Positions 1 to 8,057 of a DNA stretch of 64,000 bases are shown piece by piece; position 1 is the stretch's first letter, and each line of letters starts with the position of its first letter. The stretch is from the NCBI GenBank assembly GCA_964539025.1, contig CAZIFA010000001.1, forward strand, positions 496,001-560,000, written 5' to 3'. This DNA comes from Micavibrio_A sp964539025. GTDB lineage: Bacteria > Pseudomonadota > Alphaproteobacteria > Micavibrionales > Micavibrionaceae. The translations under genes and the position numbers were made by a program. The notes below the pieces were generated by a model. It ran no database searches, was not told the DNA's origin, and saw only the letters and a program-made list of their open reading frames with translations.

Positions 1-14
1 TAAGAACGGGCATA

Positions 15-389
15 ATGCAAGGAAAAAGCAAGCATATATGGCTAAATTGTCTGATCCTGCTGGCGTTTATCAGCGTCGGCATTTCACCCGCGTGCAAATT
101 CATTTCCGGCCAAGCCAGTTTTGTTGAAATCTGCGGCGTGGACGGGATCAAGACTGTCCGTCTTGCCGCTGATGAACTTCCGCCAGAACCTGTACATCAC
201 GACAAAGCATCCAGCGAATGCGGATTCTGTATCGCGAGCGCGCATATAAAAACCGCTCCGGCCAAAACCGCTTCCATCGTTATTCCAGCAACATCGCATA
301 TCACATTGGAGCGTTTTGCGCTGGCGACGTATGCCGATGATGCACTTCGTTCTGTTATTTTTCCCAGAGGTCCTCCCACAGCCGTTTAA
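15..389 (+). CDS. DUF2946-like small exported/membrane protein
   Basis: Protein of 124 residues with one hydrophobic N-terminal segment (about residues 8-26) followed by a hydrophilic tail. It carries the spaced cysteine pattern typical of DUF2946-like proteins: SPACKFISG near residue 27, EICG near residue 38 and CGFCIAS near residue 70. Such proteins are commonly encoded just upstream of TonB-dependent receptors or copper-handling genes, and a TonB-dependent receptor starts 46 bases downstream here. A role in metal (perhaps copper) handling is inferred from context and cysteines only. The gene begins at the window edge, so its promoter cannot be seen. Family assignment is moderately sure; function is not known. 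Confidence 0.65.
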   Translation: MQGKSKHIWLNCLILLAFISVGISPACKFISGQASFVEICGVDGIKTVRLAADELPPEPVHHDKASSECGFCIASAHIKTAPAKTASIVIPATSHITLERFALATYADDALRSVIFPRGPPTAV

Positions 390-435
390 TCCGAACGAGC
401 GAATTTTCAACCAGGATTAAACGGAGTTAATTTAG

Positions 436-2469
436 ATGGCGAATATGATACGCGGCACAGTGTGTGCCGTATTGGTGGGTATACTGGTGCAGGCATCGCC
501 CGTGGCGGCGGCAGAAAAAGAGTTGTTGAAAGTACGCATCCCGGTCGGCGGTGGCGGCACTATCACAGCGCCCGGCACGGCGGCGGCGGAAAAGGAAATC
601 AGGAAAATTCCGGGCGGTGCGGACGTGGTTCCGGCCAAGGCGTTTCAAAATGGCTATGCATTGTCGATGAAAGACATGCTAGCGACGACGCCGGGCGTAA
701 CGGCGCAGCCAAGGTGGGGCGAAGAATCGCGGCTGTCCATTCGCGGGTCTGGATTGTCACGATCATTCCATTTGCGCGGCATCACGCTGTTGCAGGACGG
801 CATCCCATTCAATTTTGCCGATGGTAGCGGGGATTTTCAGGAGGTCGATCCTCTGGTTCTTCAACATATTGAAATTTACCGCGGTGGACAGGGGTTGCGT
901 TACGGCGCGGCGAGCCTCGGTGGTGCGGTTAACATGGTAACGCCGACGGCGCACACGGCAGGATATGAGGGGCTGTTACGCGCTGAGGGTGGTAGTTATA
1001 AAACGATGCGTTTGCATGGCGAGGCGGCGAAGGTTTTTAACGGTGCGGATATTTTTGCATCGGTTACGAAATCCGTAAGCAACGGATATCGCCAGCAGAG
1101 CGAACAGAACAACCAGCGGTTTTTTGGCAATGCAGGTGTAAAGTTGGGTGATAAAGCAGAAACGCGGTTTTATGTTGCATGGAACGATATCAATCAGGAA
1201 GTGCCTGGAACAATCAGCAAGAAGGACGCGCTTAAAAATCCGAGAACAACCCCGGCGATCAATGTTACCAACAGATACGCGCGGGATATAAATTCGCTGA
1301 GGATAGCCAACCGGACGGCGGTGAAGTTCGACAACGGCATGGAGGCGGAAGCAGGCGTTTATGCGAACAACAAAGCGCTTTATCATCCGATCTTTCAGGT
1401 GGTGGATCAGAAATCGCTCGATGCCGGTATCTTCGCGCGGTTGAAGGGTAGGTATGATGCGGGCGGTCTGAAGACCGATTTTACGATCGGTATAAACACC
1501 GGACGCGGGGTCAATGATGCCAAACGATTCCTGAATGTCATTGGAAAGCGCGGTGCCATTCAAGCGGACGGAAAGCAGGTCGCGGAAAATATCGAACTGT
1601 ATGGTGAGAACCGGCTGCATCTCAATCGGGCGTGGAGTCTAATTAGTGGGGTGCAGGGGACGATTGCCAACCGCGAATACACCGATAACCGCAACAACGC
1701 CAACAACGATGAAAAGATTTTTCGCAGTTTGAATCCTAAATTAGGTGTCATGTGGGAACCTGATGCGGACACACAGATTTTCGCCAGCATAACGCGCAGC
1801 AGCGAAGTGCCGACCTTTTCGGAACTTGTGCAGGGCGCTGGGGTAAATTTCATTCCCGTGAAATTGCAAAAGGCGTGGACGGCGGAGATCGGATCACGCG
1901 GGCGGCGCGGGGATTTTTCGTGGGATGCCACGCTTTACCACGCGCAGGTGCGGGATGAACTGCTTAACTATACAGTGGCGGCGAGTATTCCGGCTTCGAC
2001 GTTCAATGCGGATAAGACAATCCATCAAGGAATCGAACTTGGCGCGGGATGGCAGGTGACGGATGAATTATCATTCGCAGCCGTTTATACGCTGAACGAT
2101 TTCAAGTTCGATGGCGATGCGCAATTCCGTGACAACGATCTGGCAGGTGCGCCCAAGCATCAGGTGCGTCTATCGGCGCGGTATGAAAAGAAGGGATTCT
2201 ATATCGAACCGAACATTGAATTGGTTCCGCAGGCTGCCTATGTCGATTATGCCAACACACTTAAGGCGAACAGCTATGTCCTGCCCGGGGTGAAGGCGGG
2301 GTATGAGATGAACGGGAATATTTCGTTCTTCGTCGATGCTCGCAACCTGACCGATGAGGAAAATATCGGCAGTTTCACCACGATAACCGATGCGCGGACC
2401 GCAGGCACGAACGTCTTTTATCCGGGGGAAGGGAGCAGCGTTTTCGGCGGGGTTAAAATAAAATTTTAA
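436..2469 (+). CDS. TonB-dependent outer membrane receptor
   Basis: Protein of 677 residues with a signal peptide (positive start, hydrophobic core, cleavage probably after PVAAA near residue 26). A plug domain follows at about residues 60-170, with the motifs LSIRGSG, LLQDGIPFNFADG and IEIYRGGQGLRYGAASLGGAVN. A long beta-barrel of alternating aromatic strands ends in the C-terminal phenylalanine expected of outer membrane proteins. Receptors of this kind import metal chelates or other scarce nutrients using TonB energy. The substrate cannot be read from sequence, but the DUF2946-like gene before it and a Cys/His-rich membrane protein after it suggest a metal. An SD-like GGAG lies 9 bases before the ATG. 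Confidence 0.9.
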   Translation: MANMIRGTVCAVLVGILVQASPVAAAEKELLKVRIPVGGGGTITAPGTAAAEKEIRKIPGGADVVPAKAFQNGYALSMKDMLATTPGVTAQPRWGEESRLSIRGSGLSRSFHLRGITLLQDGIPFNFADGSGDFQEVDPLVLQHIEIYRGGQGLRYGAASLGGAVNMVTPTAHTAGYEGLLRAEGGSYKTMRLHGEAAKVFNGADIFASVTKSVSNGYRQQSEQNNQRFFGNAGVKLGDKAETRFYVAWNDINQEVPGTISKKDALKNPRTTPAINVTNRYARDINSLRIANRTAVKFDNGMEAEAGVYANNKALYHPIFQVVDQKSLDAGIFARLKGRYDAGGLKTDFTIGINTGRGVNDAKRFLNVIGKRGAIQADGKQVAENIELYGENRLHLNRAWSLISGVQGTIANREYTDNRNNANNDEKIFRSLNPKLGVMWEPDADTQIFASITRSSEVPTFSELVQGAGVNFIPVKLQKAWTAEIGSRGRRGDFSWDATLYHAQVRDELLNYTVAASIPASTFNADKTIHQGIELGAGWQVTDELSFAAVYTLNDFKFDGDAQFRDNDLAGAPKHQVRLSARYEKKGFYIEPNIELVPQAAYVDYANTLKANSYVLPGVKAGYEMNGNISFFVDARNLTDEENIGSFTTITDARTAGTNVFYPGEGSSVFGGVKIKF

Positions 2470-2538
2470 ACTACAGAGGACGCAGAGATAGACAGAGTTG
2501 TATTATGATTTCTCTGTGTCCTCTGTGCGCTCTGTAGT
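2470..2538. terminator. Inverted repeat after the receptor gene, possible terminator
   Basis: Arms ACTACAGAG and CTCTGTAGT enclose further imperfectly complementary CAGAG/CTCTG blocks, giving a long hairpin immediately after the receptor stop. There is no strong T-run, so it may be an intergenic repeat rather than a true intrinsic terminator. Confidence 0.4.
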
Positions 2539-2568
2539 TAAAAAGATATTTTAAGAATCCCTATTTAA

Positions 2569-2632
2569 TGTCATCCCCCGGCTTGACCGGGGAATCCAGT
2601 TCTGGATCCCCCGGTCAAGCCGGGGGATGACA
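2569..2632. repeat. Palindromic intergenic repeat (GTCATCCCC type)
   Basis: Near-perfect palindrome with 24-base arms around a 16-base centre. It starts TGTCATCCCCCGG and ends CCGGGGGATGACA. It belongs to the same general family as the copies near 13.6, 20.2, 20.9, 48.9 and 53.2 kb. It lies between the receptor gene and the following membrane protein gene. Confidence 0.9.
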
Positions 2633-2726
2633 GTGGGTGAGTACGGATAGGGGGCGGTCTGGCAATTTTGTTACACTGTAACATTTTACTTGATCGCGTA
2701 GGGCGTTTCGGGTTAAGACTTCCTCC

Positions 2727-3176
2727 ATGAAGCAAACACTGCATAAATCCCTGATGTGGGCGGTTGTCCTTTCGGAAACCAGCCATGTGTTCTGCTGCGT
2801 TTTTCCCACTATTTTCAGTGTGATGGGCTTGCTGGCCGGGGTTGGGGTCGTGGCCGCCATGCCTGCCTTTATGGTCAGCATGCATGAATATCTGCATGTC
2901 TGGGAAGTTCCGATGATTATCGGTTCGGGTGTTACGTTGCTGCTCGGTTGGGCGGCGGTTCTGTATGGAGATAGGATCGACTGCCATAGCACGGGTTGTG
3001 GCCATGGCGCCTGCGCGCCGAAAAAGAGCCGTGCGCACATGGTTTTATGGGTGGCCACGGGACTATTTGTCTTTAATGTCCTGATCTATGCCACGATGCA
3101 CCGGACGACATGGTTCGCTTCACATGTCGCGTCCCATGCAGACCAGCATGGCAAAACGGACACGCCTGCCCGTTAA
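2727..3176 (+). CDS. Four-helix Cys/His-rich membrane protein
   Basis: Protein of 149 residues with about four predicted membrane helices. A Cys-Cys pair (HVFCCVFP) lies in or next to the first helix, and a loop rich in Cys and His (DCHSTGCGHGACAP) lies before the last helix. The C-terminal tail adds more histidines (ASHVASHADQH). The CC-in-helix pattern recalls MerC-type metal transporters, but the match is not strong enough to name it. The metal-binding look and the position after a DUF2946/TonB receptor pair support a metal-handling role, which is inference. The start is the first in-frame ATG; its SD is weak. Confidence 0.7.
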   Translation: MKQTLHKSLMWAVVLSETSHVFCCVFPTIFSVMGLLAGVGVVAAMPAFMVSMHEYLHVWEVPMIIGSGVTLLLGWAAVLYGDRIDCHSTGCGHGACAPKKSRAHMVLWVATGLFVFNVLIYATMHRTTWFASHVASHADQHGKTDTPAR

Positions 3177-3254
3177 AATGCTCCTTAACCCTATCAATTG
3201 CTTGCGAAAACAGGATAAAACCTGCTAAACATCGCGCCAGTTAGGTTATGACAC

Positions 3255-4598
3255 ATGAAATTTGAAGACCTTGGCCTTAGCCCGGAAACGCTTCGCGCGG
3301 TGACCGAAAAAGGCTATGAAACGCCAACCCCCATTCAGGAAAAAGCCATCCCCATCATCATGATGGCGCGGGATGTGGTAGGCCTTGCGCAAACGGGTAC
3401 GGGGAAGACTGCAGGATTTACGCTCCCCATGATCGATGCGCTTTCGGGTGGTCGCGCGCGGATGCGCATGCCGCGCTCTCTTGTTTTGGAGCCGACGCGC
3501 GAACTCGCGGCGCAGGTTGCGGAGAATTTCAAAACATACGGTAAGTATCACAAGCTTTCGATGGCTCTACTCGTTGGCGGCGAGAGCATGGGTGACCAGA
3601 CGAAGCTGCTCGACAAGGGCGTTGATGTTTTGATTGCGACGCCGGGACGCTTGCTCGATCTGTTCGGACGTGGCGCGATCCTTCTGAACGATATAAAAAT
3701 CCTCGTGATCGACGAAGCCGACCGCATGATGGATATGGGCTTTATTCCGGATATCGAGAAGATCGTCTCGCTCATTCCGCCAACAAGACAAACGTTGTTG
3801 TTCTCGGCCACCATGCCGCCGGAGATCAAGCGTCTTGCCGATAAATTCCTGACCAATCCAAAGGAAGTCACGGTATCGGCGCCCGCGACGACGGCGACCA
3901 ATGTGGAACAATTCCTCGTTCACACGCATCCCAAGGACAAGAAAAAAGTTCTGGGCCGTTTGATGAAACAGGAAAATCCGAAAAACGCGTTCGTGTTCCT
4001 GAACCGCAAGCGCGATATCGGCGATGTGGCCACGTTTCTTAAAAAGCAGGGTTATGCTGCGGCGCCGCTGCATGGCGATATGGTTCAGGCGGCAAGGACC
4101 AAGACTTTGCAGGAATTTCGAGATGGGACCGTTAAGTTTTTGGTGTGTTCCGATGTTGCAGCCCGCGGGCTGGACATTTCCGCTGTTTCCCACGTGTTCA
4201 ATTATGATGTGCCGATGAGCCCGGATGATTACGTTCACCGGATTGGCCGTACGGGCCGTGCAGGGATGAGCGGACGCGCATGGATGCTGGCTACTAATTT
4301 AGATGAGAAGTATCTCACAAACATCGAAAGACTCATCAAAAAACCAATTCCTGTTGCGAAACTGGAAGGTGGCGATGAACCGTCTGAACCGGCGCAGGAA
4401 CGCACCGAGCGCGCGCCCAGACATGAGCGCGGTCCAAGGCCAGAACGCCGGGAAGAGCGGCGCCGCCAACCGCAACAATCTTCGCCAGCCCCCTCACAAT
4501 TCAAGGAAAATCGTGCGCCCGCGCCTGTGCAAAAACCACAGGATGACAGTGATGGCGGTCCGGGATTCGGGGATGATGTCCCTGCGTTTTTCAAGTGA
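3255..4598 (+). CDS. rhlE: DEAD-box ATP-dependent RNA helicase, RhlE type
   Basis: Protein of 447 residues with all helicase motifs in order: Q motif (GYETPTPIQEKAIP), Walker A AQTGTGKT, PTRELAAQ, TPGRLLDL, DEAD, SAT, then the second RecA domain with ARGLDI and HRIGRTGRAG. The tail after about residue 375 is low-complexity and rich in Arg, Glu, Pro and Gln, as is usual for RhlE proteins that bind RNA nonspecifically. It ends GFGDDVPAFFK. Members unwind short RNA duplexes in ribosome assembly and RNA decay. The gene stands alone, with a weak terminator after it. The RhlE subfamily call rests on the overall layout, so another DEAD-box subgroup is possible. Confidence 0.9.
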   Translation: MKFEDLGLSPETLRAVTEKGYETPTPIQEKAIPIIMMARDVVGLAQTGTGKTAGFTLPMIDALSGGRARMRMPRSLVLEPTRELAAQVAENFKTYGKYHKLSMALLVGGESMGDQTKLLDKGVDVLIATPGRLLDLFGRGAILLNDIKILVIDEADRMMDMGFIPDIEKIVSLIPPTRQTLLFSATMPPEIKRLADKFLTNPKEVTVSAPATTATNVEQFLVHTHPKDKKKVLGRLMKQENPKNAFVFLNRKRDIGDVATFLKKQGYAAAPLHGDMVQAARTKTLQEFRDGTVKFLVCSDVAARGLDISAVSHVFNYDVPMSPDDYVHRIGRTGRAGMSGRAWMLATNLDEKYLTNIERLIKKPIPVAKLEGGDEPSEPAQERTERAPRHERGPRPERREERRRQPQQSSPAPSQFKENRAPAPVQKPQDDSDGGPGFGDDVPAFFK

Positions 4599-4661
4599 TC
4601 TGAAATTGCGATAAAACCCTTTTCGCAATTGACTTTTCCGCAGATTCCTCAAGAATTACAT

Positions 4662-4687
4662 AGGCCCGTTCGGGGCTTTCGTTTTTT
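4662..4687 (+). terminator. Probable intrinsic terminator after rhlE
   Basis: Short hairpin GCCC-loop-GGGC (5-base loop, extendable with AG/TT) followed by TTTCGTTTTTT. It sits between rhlE and lptD. A second small hairpin, ATTGCGA/TCGCAAT, lies just upstream. Confidence 0.55.
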
Positions 4688-4709
4688 GTAATTCTGCGGA
4701 GTATCTCTC

Positions 4710-7157
4710 ATTCTAAAAAAACACGGTCTCGCTCTTTTAACCTGCACGTTTTTGACGGGGGCCGTTGTGCCGTTCGCATCGGATGGTTATGCGTTGGCCG
4801 CGACTTCGGTGCGTGAGCAGGACGATTGGGGGGTACGCAATCCGTATTTGCGCGATGTACCCGCGCCCGTTATCGTCCCTGCGATCCAGAGCAGTGTGAT
4901 GGATGTTCCGCCGCCTTCGAGTGTAGTGGCGGTGCCGCGGCCCGAGCCCAAAGACTGGAACGAAGCGTTCGGGTTTACATCGCCTCAAACCACATCCCAA
5001 AGCCAAGATGAAGCGCCCGTCGATCTGGAAGCGGATAATCTTATCCATGACGAAGGCAAGCAGATCGTAACCGCCATGGGCAATGTTGAGATGGTGCAGA
5101 ATGGCAAGATCCTCAAAGCCGACAGCGTTTCCTACAATCTTCAGACCGATATGGTGCGCGCCACCGGCAATGTGGTATTAAGCAACGCGGACGGCACGAC
5201 CTATTTCGCCGACGATGTCGAACTGAAACAGGATATGAAGGACGGGTTCGTCAAGGGTTTGCAGATATTGCTCGCCGACGGTTCGCGTTTTACGGCGGAA
5301 GAGGGTGAACGCATCGGCGGTACGAGGATTGAGTTACGCCGCGCGAGTTATACGCCCTGCGAGCCTTGTAAGGAAGACCCGTCGCGACCGCCTTTGTGGC
5401 AGCTTCGTGCCGACAAGGTAACGCATGACGAAGCAGAAAAGAAAATTGTTTACCGCGATGCGTGGTTCGAGTTTGCGGGTGTGCCGCTAGCCTACACGCC
5501 GTATTTCTCTCACGCCGATGGCAGCGAGAAGCAAAAGAGCGGGTTCTTAACGCCGACGGTCGGGTTCGATTCTGAACTCGGTGCGTCGTACCAGCAGGAA
5601 TATTACTGGGCGATGGGGCCGGATCAGGATGCGACGATCGGCACGGTCGTTTCCACCAACGTCAATCCGGTTGTTTTGGCCGAATACCGCGAGAGATTTG
5701 AAGACGCTGAATTTCAGATGAATGGAAGCATTACCTATTCCGACCGTATCGACAGCGTTTCGGGTGTGGAGCGGCGCATCGATGACGATGTACGAGGCCA
5801 TTTGTTCGGCGAAGGTCAGTGGGACATGAATGAAAACTGGCGTTCGGGATTCAATGTGCAGGCGACATCGGACGATCAGTATCTTCGCCAGTATAACATC
5901 GATTCCGATGACGTTCTGGAGAATGAAATATATGCCGAGCGTTTTTCAGGACGTGATTATTTCGTGGGACGCGCGCTGGCGTTTCAGGATATCCGTGTCA
6001 GCAACAGGCAGGTGGATCAGCCAGCCGTTTTGCCCGAAGTCATTGCGTCTTTTTACGGCGATCCCAACGGTATGCTGGGCGGGCGATGGAGCGCCAAGAT
6101 GTCGGCGCTCGGACTTTACCGCGACGGCAACGGGCAGGATATGGCGCGGGGGACGATGGAGCTTGGCTGGCAGCGGCGTTACATCACGGGCTTTGGTCTT
6201 GTGAACAAGCTCGATCTTATGGCGCGCGGCGATGCGTATAACGTGCAGGACCGCCCGGCGTCTATCCGCAATGATGGAGACAAAACGCAAGGGCGCGGTT
6301 TCGCGCAGGTCAATCTTGAAACCAGTTATCCGCTTGTCAAACGTTTTGAGAAGTCGCAGATGGTGGTGGAGCCGCTCGTCTCCTTTACCGGCGGGAACAA
6401 TGTCAATTTCGATGACGATATTCCGAACGAAGACAGCCAGGATTTTGCGCTCGACCCGACAAACTTATTCGAGCCGAACAGATTTCCGGGGTACGATCTG
6501 ATCGAAGATCGCAGCCATATGACATATGGCGTGCGCACGGGATTGTATGGCGATAACGGTTATCGCGGTGAAATTTTCGTCGGTCAAAGCCGCAGGTTCG
6601 AAGACGATGATAATCCTTTCAAGGAAGGTTCGGGCCTGTCTGATCAGGAATCCGATTATGTGGGGCAGATCACGACGACGCTGGGAAATCATCTCGATAT
6701 TGATTACCGTCTCCAGTTGGAGAACAGCAACATGACCTCGCAGCGGCATGAGCTGAACGGCAATCTCAATATGGGCCGCCTCAATCTCGGATTGCAGTAT
6801 TTTTACGCCAATGCGCTGCTGGATACGGATTTGAACGAAAGCCGAGAGCAGATACGCCCGACTGCGCGCTTCCGGCTTGCCGACAACTGGTACATGAACG
6901 GCTATCTATGGTACGACCTTGGCCAAAACGAAGGGCTGCGCCAGGCGGCCTATGGTATTACCTATGAGGGCCAGTGCGTGACCTTTGGCTTAACGACCGA
7001 GCGTACCCTGACCGAAGATTCGACGGGGGACAGCGGCACGGAAGTCCTGTTGCGTATCGGCCTTAAGAATCTCGGCGAATTCGAAAGCTCGGCCATCAGC
7101 ATAGGCGGAAGCCAGTCCCGGGATGATGAAGAAACCGAGGAAGAGACGACGCAATAG
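4710..7157 (+). CDS. lptD: LPS-assembly outer membrane protein LptD, apparent AUU start
   Basis: LptD inserts lipopolysaccharide into the outer leaflet of the outer membrane, with LptE. The N-terminal OstA/LptA-like domain includes VDLEADNLIHDEGKQ and the NVEMVQNGKILKADSV repeat pattern. A Cys pair follows (PCEPC), then a long beta-barrel with Asp/Asn-rich turns. The length, 815 residues, fits the family. No ATG or GTG precedes the conserved part in frame. A TTG at 4752 would leave only a fragment of signal peptide. The frame is open upstream, and ATT at 4710 lies 8 bases after a good SD (GCGGAG, 4696-4701). Starting there gives a full signal peptide: KKHG, a hydrophobic core, cleavage near DGYALA. 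I chose this start; it is unusual and unproven. Confidence 0.9.
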   Translation: MLKKHGLALLTCTFLTGAVVPFASDGYALAATSVREQDDWGVRNPYLRDVPAPVIVPAIQSSVMDVPPPSSVVAVPRPEPKDWNEAFGFTSPQTTSQSQDEAPVDLEADNLIHDEGKQIVTAMGNVEMVQNGKILKADSVSYNLQTDMVRATGNVVLSNADGTTYFADDVELKQDMKDGFVKGLQILLADGSRFTAEEGERIGGTRIELRRASYTPCEPCKEDPSRPPLWQLRADKVTHDEAEKKIVYRDAWFEFAGVPLAYTPYFSHADGSEKQKSGFLTPTVGFDSELGASYQQEYYWAMGPDQDATIGTVVSTNVNPVVLAEYRERFEDAEFQMNGSITYSDRIDSVSGVERRIDDDVRGHLFGEGQWDMNENWRSGFNVQATSDDQYLRQYNIDSDDVLENEIYAERFSGRDYFVGRALAFQDIRVSNRQVDQPAVLPEVIASFYGDPNGMLGGRWSAKMSALGLYRDGNGQDMARGTMELGWQRRYITGFGLVNKLDLMARGDAYNVQDRPASIRNDGDKTQGRGFAQVNLETSYPLVKRFEKSQMVVEPLVSFTGGNNVNFDDDIPNEDSQDFALDPTNLFEPNRFPGYDLIEDRSHMTYGVRTGLYGDNGYRGEIFVGQSRRFEDDDNPFKEGSGLSDQESDYVGQITTTLGNHLDIDYRLQLENSNMTSQRHELNGNLNMGRLNLGLQYFYANALLDTDLNESREQIRPTARFRLADNWYMNGYLWYDLGQNEGLRQAAYGITYEGQCVTFGLTTERTLTEDSTGDSGTEVLLRIGLKNLGEFESSAISIGGSQSRDDEETEEETTQ

Positions 7158-7224
7158 GTCTTGCAAACCCCCTTGTCCTGTATAATCAAGATGTTATAGT
7201 CTAGCCCTTCACGGATTTAGGCGT

Positions 7225-7947
7225 ATGACACTGAGCAATTACAATCCCCATAACCGCTATCGTGAGCGGGCAATGCAGCGAGTAACTAACGCGATCAGCA
7301 TGCTGCTGGTTATCGCGCTTTCGGTGTGCGTCGGGTTTTGGGTGGGTAAGCAATATGGTGTCGAAAAATCGATTTCGCTGGTCGACCAAGTCGATGAATT
7401 GACCAAGGAGCGTAATCTCCTTCAAAAAAATGTAACGGAGCTTCGTGCCGAGGCGCAGACGGCCAATACGCGCTATGAACAGATCAAGGCCGAATATAAT
7501 TCTGTGATGCCAGAAGGACCGATGCAGGATTTGACGCGCTTGGTGCGCGAGCAATTAGATCAGGGCATGGCACCGGAGCGTTTGTCCTTTGTTATCAAAT
7601 CCGCGCGCCCGCCGACTGATTGCACGGACCCTGAAAGCAAGCGTTTCGTCGTTTCGACGCCGACCTATACGGGGCCGGATTCCAGCGCGGCCGTCGCCGA
7701 AGGCGCAATCATTATCAAGGCGAAGGGCGTGTCGTCCACAAACAAGGAAGGCCAGCCCGAAGCGTGGTTCGATCCTGCGCAGAATGTGGAGGTCACCTTC
7801 ACGGCTAACGGCGCATCGGAAGTCAAAAAAGGCATATTCCCCATTCGTCATTCCGTGGTGGCCGCTGGCCGTGAATATAGGTTTACGATCGAAGAAGGCG
7901 CGAAGTCTTTTGCTAAGGTTGTTTTTGATTCTTGTGCCTACCCCTAA
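7225..7947 (+). CDS. Membrane-anchored coiled-coil protein of unknown function
   Basis: Protein of 240 residues with a short cytoplasmic N-terminus, one membrane helix (about residues 24-42) and a predicted coiled coil (about residues 50-95, KSISLVDQVDELTKERNLL onwards). A C-terminal domain follows, probably periplasmic and beta-rich, with two cysteines (CTDPESKRF and the near-terminal SCAYP) that could form a disulphide. I do not recognise the family. It follows lptD in the same direction 67 bases later, which hints at an envelope role but proves nothing. A TATAAT at about 7181 may belong to its own promoter. Confidence 0.7.
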   Translation: MTLSNYNPHNRYRERAMQRVTNAISMLLVIALSVCVGFWVGKQYGVEKSISLVDQVDELTKERNLLQKNVTELRAEAQTANTRYEQIKAEYNSVMPEGPMQDLTRLVREQLDQGMAPERLSFVIKSARPPTDCTDPESKRFVVSTPTYTGPDSSAAVAEGAIIIKAKGVSSTNKEGQPEAWFDPAQNVEVTFTANGASEVKKGIFPIRHSVVAAGREYRFTIEEGAKSFAKVVFDSCAYP

Positions 7948-7956
7948 GCCCTTATC

Positions 7957-8055
7957 TTTTTATTCTACACATCGTTATCCTTCGGTCTCGGCGTGCTCAC
8001 GTATTAAATATACGCTCCGCGCGCCTCGCCTCGGCTGCCTTGTGTAGAATAAAAA
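7957..8055. repeat. Interspersed inverted-repeat element with 15-bp arms
   Basis: Perfect 15-base arms TTTTTATTCTACACA (7957-7971) and TGTGTAGAATAAAAA (8041-8055) enclose 69 bases with further symmetry (GTGCTCACGTA ... TACGCTCCGCGCGCC). It lies between two convergent genes, so it could terminate both transcripts. The inner sequence looks like an interspersed repeat family rather than a simple terminator. Confidence 0.8.
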
Positions 8056-8057
8056 TC

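Noticed and set aside
2470..2632. CRISPR-like repeats after the receptor gene
   Set aside because: The two repeats are unrelated palindromes without spacers; there is no array or cas gene.
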